From: Betaproteobacteria bacterium | GTDB lineage: Bacteria > Pseudomonadota > Gammaproteobacteria > Burkholderiales > Ga0077523 | Direction of reading: 5' to 3' | Length of the DNA: 64,000 nt | Assembly: GCA_016125475.1 (NCBI GenBank) | Contig: WGLR01000010.1 | Location: 186,001-250,000 of the forward strand | Shown here: positions 1-8,964 of the stretch, in pieces | How the letters are laid out: each line of letters starts with the position of its first letter | Position numbering within the stretch: position 1 is the stretch's first letter | Program-made: the position numbers and the translations under genes | Notes under the pieces: model-generated | Databases searched by the model: none | Told to the model about the DNA's origin: nothing | The model's input: the letters and a program-made list of their open reading frames with translations, nothing else

Positions 1-524
1 CCGCTGCCACGCCGCGTCGCGGCAGTTTCTCCGGGTACCTGGACGACGACGAAGCCACGGAAACGGCGTGGCGGGGCGGGTGGTTCCATACCGGTGACAC
101 GGTCTGGCGGGGGGCGGACGGCGTGTTGCACTTCGTCGACAGGAAGAAGAACATCATCCGGCGCTCGGGCGAGAACATCGCTGCAGCGGAGATCGAGGCG
201 CTGCTCCTGAGTCATCCGGACGTCCTGCAGGCGGCAGTACTCGCCGTCAGGGACGAGACGCGCGAGGAGGAGGTGCTCGCCTGCGTGGTCCTCAAGAGCG
301 GCACCACCGACGAACGCAGCGCCCGGGACCTCTTCGCGTACTGCAACGAGCGCGTGGCCTACTACAAGGCACCGGGGTGGATTCACATCCTCCCGGCGCT
401 GCCGACCACCGGAACACAGAAGATCCAGAAGCACACGATCTACCCGAACGGGACGGATCCCCGCGAGGCACCGGGGATCTTCGACCTGCGGGCGCTGAAG
501 CGGCGAGGGCGCGGAAATGGCTGA
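1..524 (+). CDS. AMP-forming acyl-CoA ligase, C-terminal part (gene enters from the left edge)
   Basis: Reading frame 3 is open from the window edge to the TGA at 522-524, so only the last ~174 codons are present. The fragment has the hinge region of ANL-family adenylating enzymes (GWFHTGD), then VDRKKNIIRRSGENI and the C-terminal cap ending in TTGTQKIQK, whose lysine is the usual adenylation lysine. Such enzymes activate a carboxylic acid with ATP and load it on CoA. The substrate-binding half lies outside the window, so the substrate cannot be judged. The stop overlaps the start of the crotonase gene, suggesting one transcription unit for activation and beta-oxidation of an acid. Confidence 0.9.
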   Translation, partial: AATPRRGSFSGYLDDDEATETAWRGGWFHTGDTVWRGADGVLHFVDRKKNIIRRSGENIAAAEIEALLLSHPDVLQAAVLAVRDETREEEVLACVVLKSGTTDERSARDLFAYCNERVAYYKAPGWIHILPALPTTGTQKIQKHTIYPNGTDPREAPGIFDLRALKRRGRGNG

Positions 525-1335
525 ACGAATCCTGATGAGCGTGGACGACGCGGGGGTCGCCGAGGTTCGTCTCAACCGGCCGGAGAAGCGCAACGCGCTC
601 GATGCCGCGATGATCGACGGCCTCGTGGCGGCGGGTGAGCGGCTGTGCGGCATGTCGAACGTGCGGGCAGTCGTTCTCAGCGGCGCGGGTGAGGCTTTCT
701 GTGCGGGTCTCGATCTGTCCTTGTTCTCCGCGATGGCGGACGGGCGTGGGGCCGGCGTCGGGCAGGATGGCGCCCGGCTCGCCACCCGAACGCACGGCGT
801 CGCCAATGCGCCGCAGCGGGCGGTGCTCGTCTGGCGCGACGTGCCCGTTCCGGTGATCGCCGCGATTCACGGCGCCGCGCTCGGCGGCGGGCTGCAGGTC
901 GCCCTCGGTGCCGACGTGCGTTACGTCTCCCCTGACGCGCGGCTGGCAGTGATGGAGATCAAGTGGGGACTGGTGCCGGACATGGCGGGCACCGTGCTCA
1001 TGCGCGAACTGGCACGTGCGGACGTGGCACGCGAACTCGCGTTTTCCGGACGCGTGTTTTCGGGTGAGGAGGCCGTCGGATTCGGCCTGGCGACACACGT
1101 CTGCGCGACACCCCTGGACGCCGCCCGCCGGTGCGCATCCGAGATCGCGGCGCTGAGTCCGGACGCGGTTCGAGCGGCCAAGCGTCTCCTGAACCAGGCC
1201 ACACAGGCCACGCTCCGGGAACAGCTGCTCGCGGAATCCGTCGAGCAGGACCGTCTCGTCGGTTCGCCGAACCAGACCGAGGCCGTGGCGGCGAATCTCG
1301 CCAGACGCCCGCCCCGCTTCACGGATCCCGCCTGA
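517..1335 (+). CDS. Enoyl-CoA hydratase/isomerase (crotonase) family protein
   Basis: A 272-residue crotonase-fold protein, normal length for the family. The oxyanion-hole segments are AFCAGLDLS and HGAALGGGLQ. The second catalytic region reads KWGLVPDMAGT, with Asp at the position usually held by one of the two hydratase glutamates. That pattern occurs in isomerase-like and non-classical members, so hydration of enoyl-CoA is not certain. The ATG at 517 overlaps the end of the upstream acyl-CoA ligase by 8 bases, so the pair is probably translationally coupled and acts in one acyl-CoA degradation route. Confidence 0.88.
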   Translation: MAERILMSVDDAGVAEVRLNRPEKRNALDAAMIDGLVAAGERLCGMSNVRAVVLSGAGEAFCAGLDLSLFSAMADGRGAGVGQDGARLATRTHGVANAPQRAVLVWRDVPVPVIAAIHGAALGGGLQVALGADVRYVSPDARLAVMEIKWGLVPDMAGTVLMRELARADVARELAFSGRVFSGEEAVGFGLATHVCATPLDAARRCASEIAALSPDAVRAAKRLLNQATQATLREQLLAESVEQDRLVGSPNQTEAVAANLARRPPRFTDPA

Positions 1336-1361
1336 ACGACCTGCGATTCCGGCCCCGTGTC

Positions 1362-1375
1362 TTGATCTGGCGCAA
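1362..1375. promoter_or_regulatory. Weak FNR/CRP-type box upstream of the CheR-kinase gene
   Basis: TTGAT-CTGG-CGCAA matches the FNR box TTGAT-N4-ATCAA at 8 of 10 defined positions, with one perfect half-site. It lies in the 260-bp gap before the kinase gene. An AT-rich TATATATA stretch follows at 1398-1405, but no good -35 box lies at the right distance. Matches this weak can occur by chance in 64 kb, so this is only a candidate. Confidence 0.25.
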
Positions 1376-1595
1376 ATGCGAATCGCCGATGTCCGCCTAT
1401 ATATAGAAAAATGAAGGCGGGGTGCGCGCCACGGCTGATCGCGGACTGGCCGGAAGCGCGTCTCGTCCCCTGCCGGCCGTGGCGTGCGGTCGCGTGACCC
1501 TTTCCCGAGCGGCGGCGCCTGCGCGGCGTGAAGCAGCCCCGAGGGTGAGGGGGCGTCGACCGCAGGGACGACCTCGACACCGTTGTGAGGGGGGC

Positions 1596-4500
1596 ATGAC
1601 CACGCACGATGCGAATATGCGCCGAACGCAGGCCATTCCGGCGGAAGATCCCGACCACGACGACGCAGACGCTGCGGGTCCCTGCATCGTCGCGGTGAGT
1701 GCCGCCCCCACGCAGACCGGCGAGCTGAATGCGCTGTTCCGGGAGATTCCCGCCGACAGCGGTCTCGCGTTCGTGATCGTCCCGGGACCCGACGAGTCGC
1801 CGCGCGCCTACGACTCGCTCGCCGGCCCGGGCCTCACGCCGCCAGTACCGGCGCGCAGTGGTACCCGGATCGAGGCAGGGCAGACCTATCTGCTCCCTCC
1901 GGGCGGGTCCTTTACCTTGCGGGGAGGACTGGTCAGGCCGGCCCGACGGGCTCGGCCGTCCGGTCCCGACGCTTCCTTCTCCGAGTTCTGCGCGGCACTC
2001 GCGGCGGATCAGGGTGAGCGCGCGGTCTGCGTGACGCTGAGACCCGATCACGAGCTGACGCAGGGCGCGCGTGCCGCGATCGCCGCGGGTGGCATCGTGC
2101 TCGTCCCCAGGCCTTCTCCCGGTCGAGGCCGCGATCGCGGCTGGTCGATCGGGGAAGTGGCGGTCCCTCTCGCCGAAATTCCCCGCGTGCTCGTACGGTA
2201 CGCACGCCATCCGTACGTCCTGCGGGCGAGGGCGCAGGCCGAGGAGACGCCGCGCGAACGCGACGATCTCGACCGGGTGCTGGTACTGATCCGGGACCGG
2301 GTGGGCCTCGGGCTGGAGGGGTATCGCCGTGCACTGCTCGGCCGGCGCATCGCACGGCGCATGAGTCTGCTCGGTCTCGCAGGCGCGAGCGCCTACCGTG
2401 AGAGACTCGAACGCGATGCGGCGGAAGTCGACGCACTCGTGCGGGACATGCTGATCGGCGTGACGGGGTTCTTCCGGGATCCGGAGGCCTGGCGGAAGCT
2501 GGGCGCGGACGTCATCGAACCGCTGGTCGCGAGGCGGGGTGACGGGGATCCGATCCGCATCTGGGTGGCGGCGTGCGCGACCGGGGAGGAGGTCTACACC
2601 GTCGTGATGCTGCTGCTCGACGCGCTCGACCGGGCAGGGAAGTCCTGTCCACTCCGCGTGTTCGCGACGGATTACGACGCCGATGCGCTCGAGGTCGCGC
2701 GCGCGGGCGAATACCCCGCGGAATCGGTCGCGAGGATCGATCCGGGGCTCCGGCAGCGATACCTCCACGCGCTTCCGGACGGGGCGTGGTTCCGTGTGGA
2801 CCCCCGGCTGCGCGAGGCCGTGACGTTCGGGACACACCTCGTCGGACGCGACTTTCCCTATGCGCGCATGGATCTCGTGACCTGCCGGAACGTGCTCATC
2901 TACTACGGGGCCGATGCCCAGCGTTCGATGGTGTCCGACCTGCGCTACGCGCTGCGGCCGGGGGGCACGCTGATGCTGGGTGCGTCGGAGAGCCTGCCGC
3001 GGGATGACCGGTCGTTTCGAGCGCTCTCGCGGAAGTGGCGCCTGTACCGGCTCGACGGCGATCCCGACGGTATCCGCGGCGAGCGGGCCCTCGGAGCCGG
3101 CCGCGAGCGCCTGCGGAATCGGCGACCGGTGTGGACGCCTTCCCCGGGTGCGGTCGGCGACGTGGTGCGACGCGTACTCTCCGAACGGTTCGCGCCGGCC
3201 GCCGTGCTCGTGAACGCGCAGAACGAAGTGCTCTACTACTCCGGTGCGACCGAACCGTTCTTCGTTCAGCCCCAGGGAACGCCCACGCGCAACCTGTTCC
3301 GGATGCTGGTCGACGCGCTGCACGCACCGGTCGCCGAAGGCCTGAGACGGGCTCGCGACGAAGGGGACGCGGTGAGGATCGCCACCCAGCCGGACGACAC
3401 GGCAGACGCGGAGGTGGGCATTTCCGTGCAGCCCGTGGCTGTTCCGGGCGAAGTCGGTCCGGCGTTCCTCGTCGTCTTCGAGTCCCGGCCGCAGGAGCCC
3501 GGTGCTGCCGGCGACGCACGCACGACGGTCGTGCCCGGGCGCGGGTCCGCGGGGCCGGGGGACATGCTGTCGACCATCGAACGACTCAGGACGGCGAACG
3601 CGGAAATCGTCGCGTCGCACGACGAGATCGATGCGGTGAACCAGGAGCTCCAGTCGCTCAACGAGGAACTCGAGAGCGTCCGCGAGGAACTCGTGTCGGT
3701 GAACGGCGAGCTCGTTCGCGCGAATGGCCGCCTGCGCGAGGAGCTCGCGCGGAGCGGCGCACGAAATGACGTGCTGCAGCGCGTGATCGAGACTGCCGGC
3801 GTCGCCGCCGTCGAACTGGACGCGGATCTGAACATCCGGTCGTGGTCGTGCAAGGCCGGCGCCTCCGCCGTGCTTCCGGTCCGCGATGCGGACATCGGAC
3901 GACCCGTTCAGGATCTGCTCGGCGGACCGGGTGCAGCGGGGCTCGTCGAGGGCGCCCGCGCCGTCCTGGCCGACCACGTCGCGAGGCACCGCGACGTGGT
4001 GTCCGACGACGGTCGATGCTTTCTCAGGCGCATCGCACCCTGCGACGGCGAATCGGGGACGGGGGTCATGGTGACCTTCGCGGACATCACCCCGAGTCGC
4101 CGTGCGGCGGACGCGGCCCTCGAGGCCAAGCAGTCGCAGGCCGACCTGCTGGAGGCGCGCGTCATGGACAGGACGCGGCAGCTGCGCGTCCTCGCGGCGG
4201 CGCTTGCGCAGACCGAGGAACGGGAACGTCGGGAACTCGCGCTGAACCTTCACGACGACCTCGTCCAGCTGCTCTCGCTCGCCGCGATACGCCTCTCCGG
4301 CTTGCGCGACGACGCGACCGGCACGTTGCGCGAGGGCATCGAGCAGGTGGCCGAAGTGATCGGTCAGGCCAATCGCAGCGCACGCTCGCTCGCCTCGCAA
4401 CTCAGCCCGACGGTCCTGTACGAGGTCGGCCTGACCGCCGCGGTTCACTGGCTCGCGGACGAGATGCGGCGGCAGTACGGGCTGCACGTCGAGGTCCACG

Positions 4501-4835
4501 ACGACGGTGCCGAACCGTTGCTGTCCCACGTCGCCGCGGCGACCGTGTTCCGTGCCGTGCGCGAACTGCTCATCAACGTCTCGAAACATGCGGGGGTGCA
4601 GGGCGCGGACGTGGACGTGACGACGCGGGACGGTCTGCTCTCGATCTCCGTACGCGATGGCGGCCGCGGTTTCGATCCCGACGGCGCCCGTGGCGAACAC
4701 AGCCTCGGGCTCGCGAGCGTGCGCGAGCGCATCGCGCTCGTTGACGGTACCTTCCGGGTCGAGAGCAGCAACGGCAACGGTACGCACGCACGGATCGTCG
4801 TGCCGGCCCGCGCGAGACAGGAGGCAAGCCGATGA
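1596..4835 (+). CDS. Hybrid CheB-like/CheR methyltransferase/PAS/histidine kinase
   Basis: A 1079-residue protein from the ATG at 1596, preceded by a purine-rich GAGGGGGG; the frame stays open back to a GTG at 1422, but that start has no ribosome site. Residues ~30-205 resemble a CheB methylesterase, but the catalytic Ser, His and Asp motifs (GxSxGG, QHL, GxGxDG) are not recognisable. Residues ~223-490 are a CheR SAM-dependent methyltransferase (LIGVTGFFRDPEAW, ACATGEE, CRNVLIYY). A PAS-like stretch (~527-640), a long coiled coil (~656-722) and a second PAS (~725-836) follow. The C-terminus is a HisKA_3 kinase with LNLHDDL (phospho-acceptor His886) and a HATPase domain (N box ELLINVSKHA, G box DGGRGFD). 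It should be a cytoplasmic sensor kinase for the response regulator whose start overlaps its stop. Confidence 0.9.
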   Translation: MTTHDANMRRTQAIPAEDPDHDDADAAGPCIVAVSAAPTQTGELNALFREIPADSGLAFVIVPGPDESPRAYDSLAGPGLTPPVPARSGTRIEAGQTYLLPPGGSFTLRGGLVRPARRARPSGPDASFSEFCAALAADQGERAVCVTLRPDHELTQGARAAIAAGGIVLVPRPSPGRGRDRGWSIGEVAVPLAEIPRVLVRYARHPYVLRARAQAEETPRERDDLDRVLVLIRDRVGLGLEGYRRALLGRRIARRMSLLGLAGASAYRERLERDAAEVDALVRDMLIGVTGFFRDPEAWRKLGADVIEPLVARRGDGDPIRIWVAACATGEEVYTVVMLLLDALDRAGKSCPLRVFATDYDADALEVARAGEYPAESVARIDPGLRQRYLHALPDGAWFRVDPRLREAVTFGTHLVGRDFPYARMDLVTCRNVLIYYGADAQRSMVSDLRYALRPGGTLMLGASESLPRDDRSFRALSRKWRLYRLDGDPDGIRGERALGAGRERLRNRRPVWTPSPGAVGDVVRRVLSERFAPAAVLVNAQNEVLYYSGATEPFFVQPQGTPTRNLFRMLVDALHAPVAEGLRRARDEGDAVRIATQPDDTADAEVGISVQPVAVPGEVGPAFLVVFESRPQEPGAAGDARTTVVPGRGSAGPGDMLSTIERLRTANAEIVASHDEIDAVNQELQSLNEELESVREELVSVNGELVRANGRLREELARSGARNDVLQRVIETAGVAAVELDADLNIRSWSCKAGASAVLPVRDADIGRPVQDLLGGPGAAGLVEGARAVLADHVARHRDVVSDDGRCFLRRIAPCDGESGTGVMVTFADITPSRRAADAALEAKQSQADLLEARVMDRTRQLRVLAAALAQTEERERRELALNLHDDLVQLLSLAAIRLSGLRDDATGTLREGIEQVAEVIGQANRSARSLASQLSPTVLYEVGLTAAVHWLADEMRRQYGLHVEVHDDGAEPLLSHVAAATVFRAVRELLINVSKHAGVQGADVDVTTRDGLLSISVRDGGRGFDPDGARGEHSLGLASVRERIALVDGTFRVESSNGNGTHARIVVPARARQEASR

Positions 4836-5473
4836 AGATCCGCGTGATCCTTGCCGACGATCACCGGATCATCCTCGCGGCACTGTCTTCCCTGCTCGCG
4901 CGCACCGCGGACATCGAGGTGATCGGGGAGGCCACGAGCGGCGCCGAACTGCTCGAGATGCTGACACGCATGCAGCCCGACATCGTCGTGACGGACATCG
5001 CCATGCCCGGCATGACCGGTCTCGAGGCCGCCCGCAGGATTGCCGAAATCGATCCCGATCTTCCCGTGCTGGCGCTGTCCGGCCACACCGACAAGCACTT
5101 CGTGCTCGGCATGTTCAACGCAGGGGTCCGGGGCTATCTCGTGAAGAGTGCCGCCGGCGACGAGCTCCCGCGCGCGATCCGTGCCGTGGCAGCGGGCGAC
5201 ACCTATCTGTCCGGCGAGGTGGCCGGCGCGCTCGCGGAAGGGGTGCGGGCGGGCCACACGGCGGAGCGTGCCGGCCCGAGGCTCGGTCCGCGGGAACTCC
5301 AGGTCCTCACGCTGCTCGCCGCGGGCAAGAGCTCGAAGCTCATTGCGATGGAACTGCAGATCTCGCCTGCGACCGTCGAGGTCCACCGGCGAAACATCAT
5401 GCGGAAGCTCGATCTCCACAGCGTTGCCGAGCTCACCAAGTACGCCGTGCGCGAGGGCCTCACGGACCCGTGA
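4832..5473 (+). CDS. NarL/LuxR-type response regulator
   Basis: A 213-residue two-domain regulator. The receiver domain (1-~120) has the acidic pair Asp9-Asp10, phospho-acceptor Asp55 (VVTDIAMP) and the conserved Lys in YLVKS. The C-terminus (~150-205) is a LuxR-type helix-turn-helix (GPRELQVLTLLAAGKSSK, ATVEVHRRNIMRKL). Its ATG overlaps the stop of the hybrid kinase (ATGA) and follows a good AGGAGG, so kinase and regulator are made together and are almost certainly cognate, since HisKA_3 kinases pair with NarL-type regulators. Its target genes cannot be read from the window. Confidence 0.95.
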   Translation: MKIRVILADDHRIILAALSSLLARTADIEVIGEATSGAELLEMLTRMQPDIVVTDIAMPGMTGLEAARRIAEIDPDLPVLALSGHTDKHFVLGMFNAGVRGYLVKSAAGDELPRAIRAVAAGDTYLSGEVAGALAEGVRAGHTAERAGPRLGPRELQVLTLLAAGKSSKLIAMELQISPATVEVHRRNIMRKLDLHSVAELTKYAVREGLTDP

Positions 5474-5487
5474 TCCCGGGCCCCGTC

Positions 5488-5513
5488 GGCGGGCCGCGCC
5501 GCGGTGGCCCGCC
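5488..5513 (+). terminator. GC-rich hairpin after the response regulator
   Basis: GGCGGGCC (5488-5495) pairs perfectly with GGCCCGCC (5506-5513) across a 10-base loop, 15 bases after the stop codon. No T-run follows, so it may act as a weak or Rho-assisted terminator, or only protect the 3' end. Confidence 0.4.
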
Positions 5514-5590
5514 TACCGCGCAATGCGCCACGACACCCGGTCGACCGTTCCCCGCCCGCCACACTGCGGCGACACCCCTGGCCCGCGCCG

Positions 5591-5610
5591 ACTACCGGTA
5601 AACCGGTAGT
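5591..5610. promoter_or_regulatory. Perfect 9+2+9 inverted repeat upstream of the FNR-like gene
   Basis: ACTACCGGT-AA-ACCGGTAGT is a perfect 20-bp inverted repeat in the 283-bp gap between the response regulator and the FNR-like gene. It is about 150 bp before that gene's start, not followed by T residues and well separated from the preceding stop, so it looks more like a dimeric repressor or activator site than a terminator. The rest of the gap has a small CCCCG/CGGGG hairpin near 5660 and no clear promoter. Confidence 0.35.
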
Positions 5611-5756
5611 CCCGTTACCTGAATCCGAGAATTGTCCCGTCCGTCGCCCGGCCGCAAATTCCCCGACGGGGAGGTGTCGTTGCGTATCCGGCGTGATGGT
5701 GACTCCTGCGACCGATACAGAGGGCTTCCAGGCCCCGCATTGCCAGGAGATGCGCG

Positions 5757-6527
5757 ATGGAACGACAGCTTCATTGTGATACGTGCGTGGAACGGGCGGA
5801 CGAAGGGATCCGCCATTCGGGGCTCGTGGACGGCCTCACCGATCAGGAGGCCGCCGGGGTGATGCACACGGTGATCCGGCGCCGCTTCGACAAGGGGCAC
5901 GCCCTCTTCCGGGCGGGTGATCGGCTCCGGTACCTCTACGTACTGTCGTCGGGACGCGTGAAGACCAGCACGCGGACACTCGACGGCCGCGAGCGCGTCA
6001 TGGGGCTGTGCGCGACCGGCGCGGTGATCGGCCTCGAAGCACTCGGAGGCGAGGTGACGACCGTCGAGGCGAGCATGCTCGTGGACGGGGAAGTCCTGCT
6101 GCTGCCGCTCGCCGCCCTCGAGACACTGGCGGGACAGAATGCGCGGCTGCAGCGGAACCTGCACCGTCTTGTGAGCCGCACGATCGTGCACGATTACGAG
6201 GTGATGCGCCTGCTCGCGCGGTCCGATGTGGGAGAGCGGGTCGCCGCATTCCTGCTGTCTCTGGCGGACCATCGCGTGCACGATGGCTCCGGAGGCGGTT
6301 CCGTGGTCGTCCGCCTTCCTGCCACGCGCGGCGACATCGCGAGCCTGCTGGGCATGCGTTCGGAGACCTTCAGCCGGGTGCTGTCCGACCTGCGCGACAG
6401 TGGGGTCGTCCGTGCGAGAAGGGGGGACGAGGGCATCGAACTCGTCAGTTGCGCGAGTCTCGCGAGACTCTGCGGCACGCGGGTCCCGCGCGGCGCCATC
6501 GTCCGCGAGGGCATGCATTCCGGCTGA
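5757..6527 (+). CDS. CRP/FNR-family transcription regulator with an incomplete Fe-S motif
   Basis: A 256-residue protein with a cyclic-nucleotide-type sensor domain (~20-140), dimer helix and winged helix-turn-helix. Along its length it aligns best with FNR (e.g. KGHALFRAGDRLRYLYVLSSG). The recognition helix SETFSR keeps Glu203, Ser206 and Arg207, which in FNR read TTGAT half-sites. Of the four FNR cluster ligands only an N-terminal Cys7-x2-Cys10 pair remains; the third N-terminal Cys and the central Cys (Cys122 in E. coli FNR) are replaced. It probably does not hold a normal 4Fe-4S cluster and may sense redox, heme-bound gas or another signal. AGGAG lies 7-8 bases before the ATG. Confidence 0.88.
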   Translation: MERQLHCDTCVERADEGIRHSGLVDGLTDQEAAGVMHTVIRRRFDKGHALFRAGDRLRYLYVLSSGRVKTSTRTLDGRERVMGLCATGAVIGLEALGGEVTTVEASMLVDGEVLLLPLAALETLAGQNARLQRNLHRLVSRTIVHDYEVMRLLARSDVGERVAAFLLSLADHRVHDGSGGGSVVVRLPATRGDIASLLGMRSETFSRVLSDLRDSGVVRARRGDEGIELVSCASLARLCGTRVPRGAIVREGMHSG

Positions 6528-6717
6528 GCACGAGCCGTTCGTACCCGCATGCGGACCGGACCGGCGCTGCGCGCGCGAATGTGAGACCATCGCGGCGTTG
6601 GTGGTTGGCCGCGCGCAGGTCGATGCAGTCGCTGCGAGCCGGCCGCCCCGGGGCGGCGTCGGTCTGTGGTTCACCCGCGACCGCGTGCCGGGCCACCATC
6701 CGATCGGATGCAAGCCA

Positions 6718-8205
6718 ATGACTTCCTGCATTCAAGCTCGCGGCCGGGTCGTCCGGCGGCGGGAGACGGTGTCGGACGTCGCTCCGCGCAGGTGGACGGA
6801 TGGTCCGGCGCGCCGTTTCCTGCGCCAACTGCTGGGCGCACTCCTCGTGCTGCCTGCCCTTCTGGCGGGCGGGCAGGTGGCCGCGGCGGACGTGCCGGTC
6901 ATGATCCTGCGTCTCGACGGGGCGATCGGGCCGGCCACGGCGGACTACGTGGTGCGCGGCATCGCGCGGGCGAACGCCCGGGGAGCCCCGCTCGTCGTGC
7001 TCGAAATGGACACGCCGGGCGGGCTGGACCGATCCATGCGCCAGATCGTGAAGGCGATACTCGGTTCGGACGTGCCCGTCGCGACGTACGTTTCGCCATC
7101 CGGCGCGCGAGCGGCCAGTGCTGGCACCTACATTCTCTACGCAAGCCACGTGGCGGCGATGGCGCCGGGCACCAATCTCGGTGCCGCGACGCCGGTACCT
7201 GTTTTCGGCGGCGGCGACGGGCCCGACGATGGCCCGGCCGATCGCGGTGACACGAAGGACGGACGCCCGGACGGGCAGGCGGGCAGGGAGTCCCGCAGGA
7301 GCACGATGACGGCCAAGGCGGTCAGCGACGCGACCGCCTACATCCGCAGCCTCGCGGCGCTGCGGCACCGCAACGCGGACTGGGCCGAAAAGGCGGTGCG
7401 CGAGGCCGCCAGCCTCCCGGCAGAGGACGCACTCAGGCTCGACGTCGTCGACGTGATCGCGGTGGACGTCGGCGACCTGCTCGAGCGGATCGACGGCCGC
7501 ACGGTGGACGTGCACGGGCGTGAGGTCGTTCTCCGGACTAAGGGGCTGACCACGCGCTTCCACGAAGCGGACTGGCGCACGCGCGTCCTCGCGACGATCA
7601 CCGATCCGAGCTTCGCGCTCGTGCTGCTCCTGCTCGGCGCTTACGGCCTGTTCTTCGAGTTCTCCGCACCGGGCTTCGGCATACCCGGTGTCGTGGGCAC
7701 CATCGCGCTGCTGCTGGGCCTCTACAGCCTGCACATGCTGCCCGTGAACTACGCGGGTCTCGCGCTCGTGATCGTGGGGATACTGCTCATGATCGGCGAG
7801 GTGCTGGTGGCCGGCTTCGGCGTGCTCGGGATCGGCGGCGCGATCGCCCTGGGCTTCGGCGCGCTGTTCCTGTTCGACACGGACGTGCCGGGCATGACGA
7901 TTTCGCCGGTGCTCATCGTCTCGCTCGTGCTCGCGAGCGGGCTGCTGTTCTCGGTGGTCGGGGGAATGATCTTCAAGGCCCGACGGCGACCCGTCGTGAC
8001 AGGGCGGGAGGTTCTCGTCGGCAGCCACGGGACGGTGCTGGACGCAAGTGGCAGGAGGGGGTCGGCGCGCGTGCGTGGGGAAATCTGGGGCATCGAGAGC
8101 ACGACGCCGCTGGCTGCCGGTGACGAGGTCCGGGTCGAGGCCGTGGAAGGCCTGCGCCTGCACGTCACGCCGACGCACGCATCCAAGGAGGATGAATCGC
8201 AATGA
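6718..8205 (+). CDS. NfeD-family membrane serine protease (long form)
   Basis: About 495 residues from the ATG at 6718; a GTG at 6769 would give a more typical signal peptide, and the start is uncertain between them. After the hydrophobic leader comes a ClpP-like protease domain with catalytic Ser134 (AASAGTYI) and Lys200 (TAKAVSD), the Ser-Lys dyad of NfeD proteases. Several membrane helices follow (~295-420), then a C-terminal OB-fold (~429-495). In this family the protease faces the periplasm and cleaves hydrophobic segments, including of stomatin partners. The next gene is exactly such a partner, with its start overlapping this stop (ATGA). Confidence 0.9.
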   Translation: MTSCIQARGRVVRRRETVSDVAPRRWTDGPARRFLRQLLGALLVLPALLAGGQVAAADVPVMILRLDGAIGPATADYVVRGIARANARGAPLVVLEMDTPGGLDRSMRQIVKAILGSDVPVATYVSPSGARAASAGTYILYASHVAAMAPGTNLGAATPVPVFGGGDGPDDGPADRGDTKDGRPDGQAGRESRRSTMTAKAVSDATAYIRSLAALRHRNADWAEKAVREAASLPAEDALRLDVVDVIAVDVGDLLERIDGRTVDVHGREVVLRTKGLTTRFHEADWRTRVLATITDPSFALVLLLLGAYGLFFEFSAPGFGIPGVVGTIALLLGLYSLHMLPVNYAGLALVIVGILLMIGEVLVAGFGVLGIGGAIALGFGALFLFDTDVPGMTISPVLIVSLVLASGLLFSVVGGMIFKARRRPVVTGREVLVGSHGTVLDASGRRGSARVRGEIWGIESTTPLAAGDEVRVEAVEGLRLHVTPTHASKEDESQ

Positions 8206-8954
8206 CGTTCGATTTCTGGTATCTCGTCTGGCCCGTGCTGATCATCGGCTTCCTCGTCGTCTCGCTGCGCGTGCTGCGGGAGTACGAGCGGGGCGTCGTC
8301 TTCACGCTCGGCCGTTTCTGGAAGGTGAAGGGGCCGGGTCTCCTGATCATCGTTCCGGGCATCCAGCAGATGGTGACGGTGGATCTGCGCACGGTGGTGC
8401 TCGATGTACCCACGCAGGACGTGATCTCGCGCGACAACGTGTCGGTGAAGGTGAATGCGGTCGTGTATTTCCGGGTGATCGACCCGCAGCGCGCGATCAT
8501 CGACGTGCAGGAGTATCTCGCGGCGACGAGCCAGCTCGCGCAGACGACGCTGCGTGCGGTGCTCGGCAAGCACGAGCTCGACGAGATGCTCGCCGAAAGG
8601 GAGAAGCTCAACGCGGACATCCAGCAGGTCCTCGACGTGCAGACGGACGCGTGGGGGATCAAGGTCTCGAACGTCGAGATCAAGCACGTGGACCTCGACG
8701 AGTCGATGGTGCGCGCGATCGCCCGTCAGGCCGAGGCGGAGCGCGAACGGCGGGCCAAAGTCATCAATGCCGAGGGCGAGCTCCAGGCGTCGGAGAAGCT
8801 CGTACTGGCCGCGCAGACACTCGCGCGCGACCCTGGTGCGATGCAGCTGCGCTATCTCGAGGCGCTCGCCACGATCGCCTCCGACAAGTCCTCCACCATC
8901 GTGTTCCCGCTGCCGATCGACCTGATCCGCGAGTGGTCGAAGCCGCGCGGCTGA
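8202..8954 (+). CDS. Slipin/stomatin-like SPFH protein
   Basis: A 250-residue SPFH-domain protein with one N-terminal membrane segment (~6-25), the stomatin core ([35 protein letters not shown]) and a C-terminal oligomerisation helix rich in [17 protein letters not shown]-type sequence. Length and order are typical of prokaryotic slipins. A strong AAGGAGG lies 9 bases upstream, and the ATG overlaps the stop of the NfeD protease. NfeD-slipin pairs are a conserved two-gene unit thought to form membrane microdomains and handle membrane protein quality; that role is inferred from the family. Confidence 0.93.
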   Translation: MTFDFWYLVWPVLIIGFLVVSLRVLREYERGVVFTLGRFWKVKGPGLLIIVPGIQQMVTVDLRTVVLDVPTQDVISRDNVSVKVNAVVYFRVIDPQRAIIDVQEYLAATSQLAQTTLRAVLGKHELDEMLAEREKLNADIQQVLDVQTDAWGIKVSNVEIKHVDLDESMVRAIARQAEAERERRAKVINAEGELQASEKLVLAAQTLARDPGAMQLRYLEALATIASDKSSTIVFPLPIDLIREWSKPRG

Positions 8955-8964
8955 GCGGCGCGCG

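Noticed and set aside
1398-1405. TATATATA as a full promoter of the kinase gene
   Set aside because: No -35 element at 15-19 bases; the TTGATC upstream is about 30 bases away.
921-4787. A 1288-residue antisense ORF across the kinase gene
   Set aside because: It is the mirror of a strongly coding plus-strand gene with clear domains; its translation is Arg/His/Pro-rich with no recognisable motif, typical of GC-rich antisense frames.
5592-8202. Long antisense ORFs across the FNR-like, NfeD and slipin genes
   Set aside because: The plus-strand proteins carry intact motifs; the antisense products are His/Arg/Pro-rich shadows.
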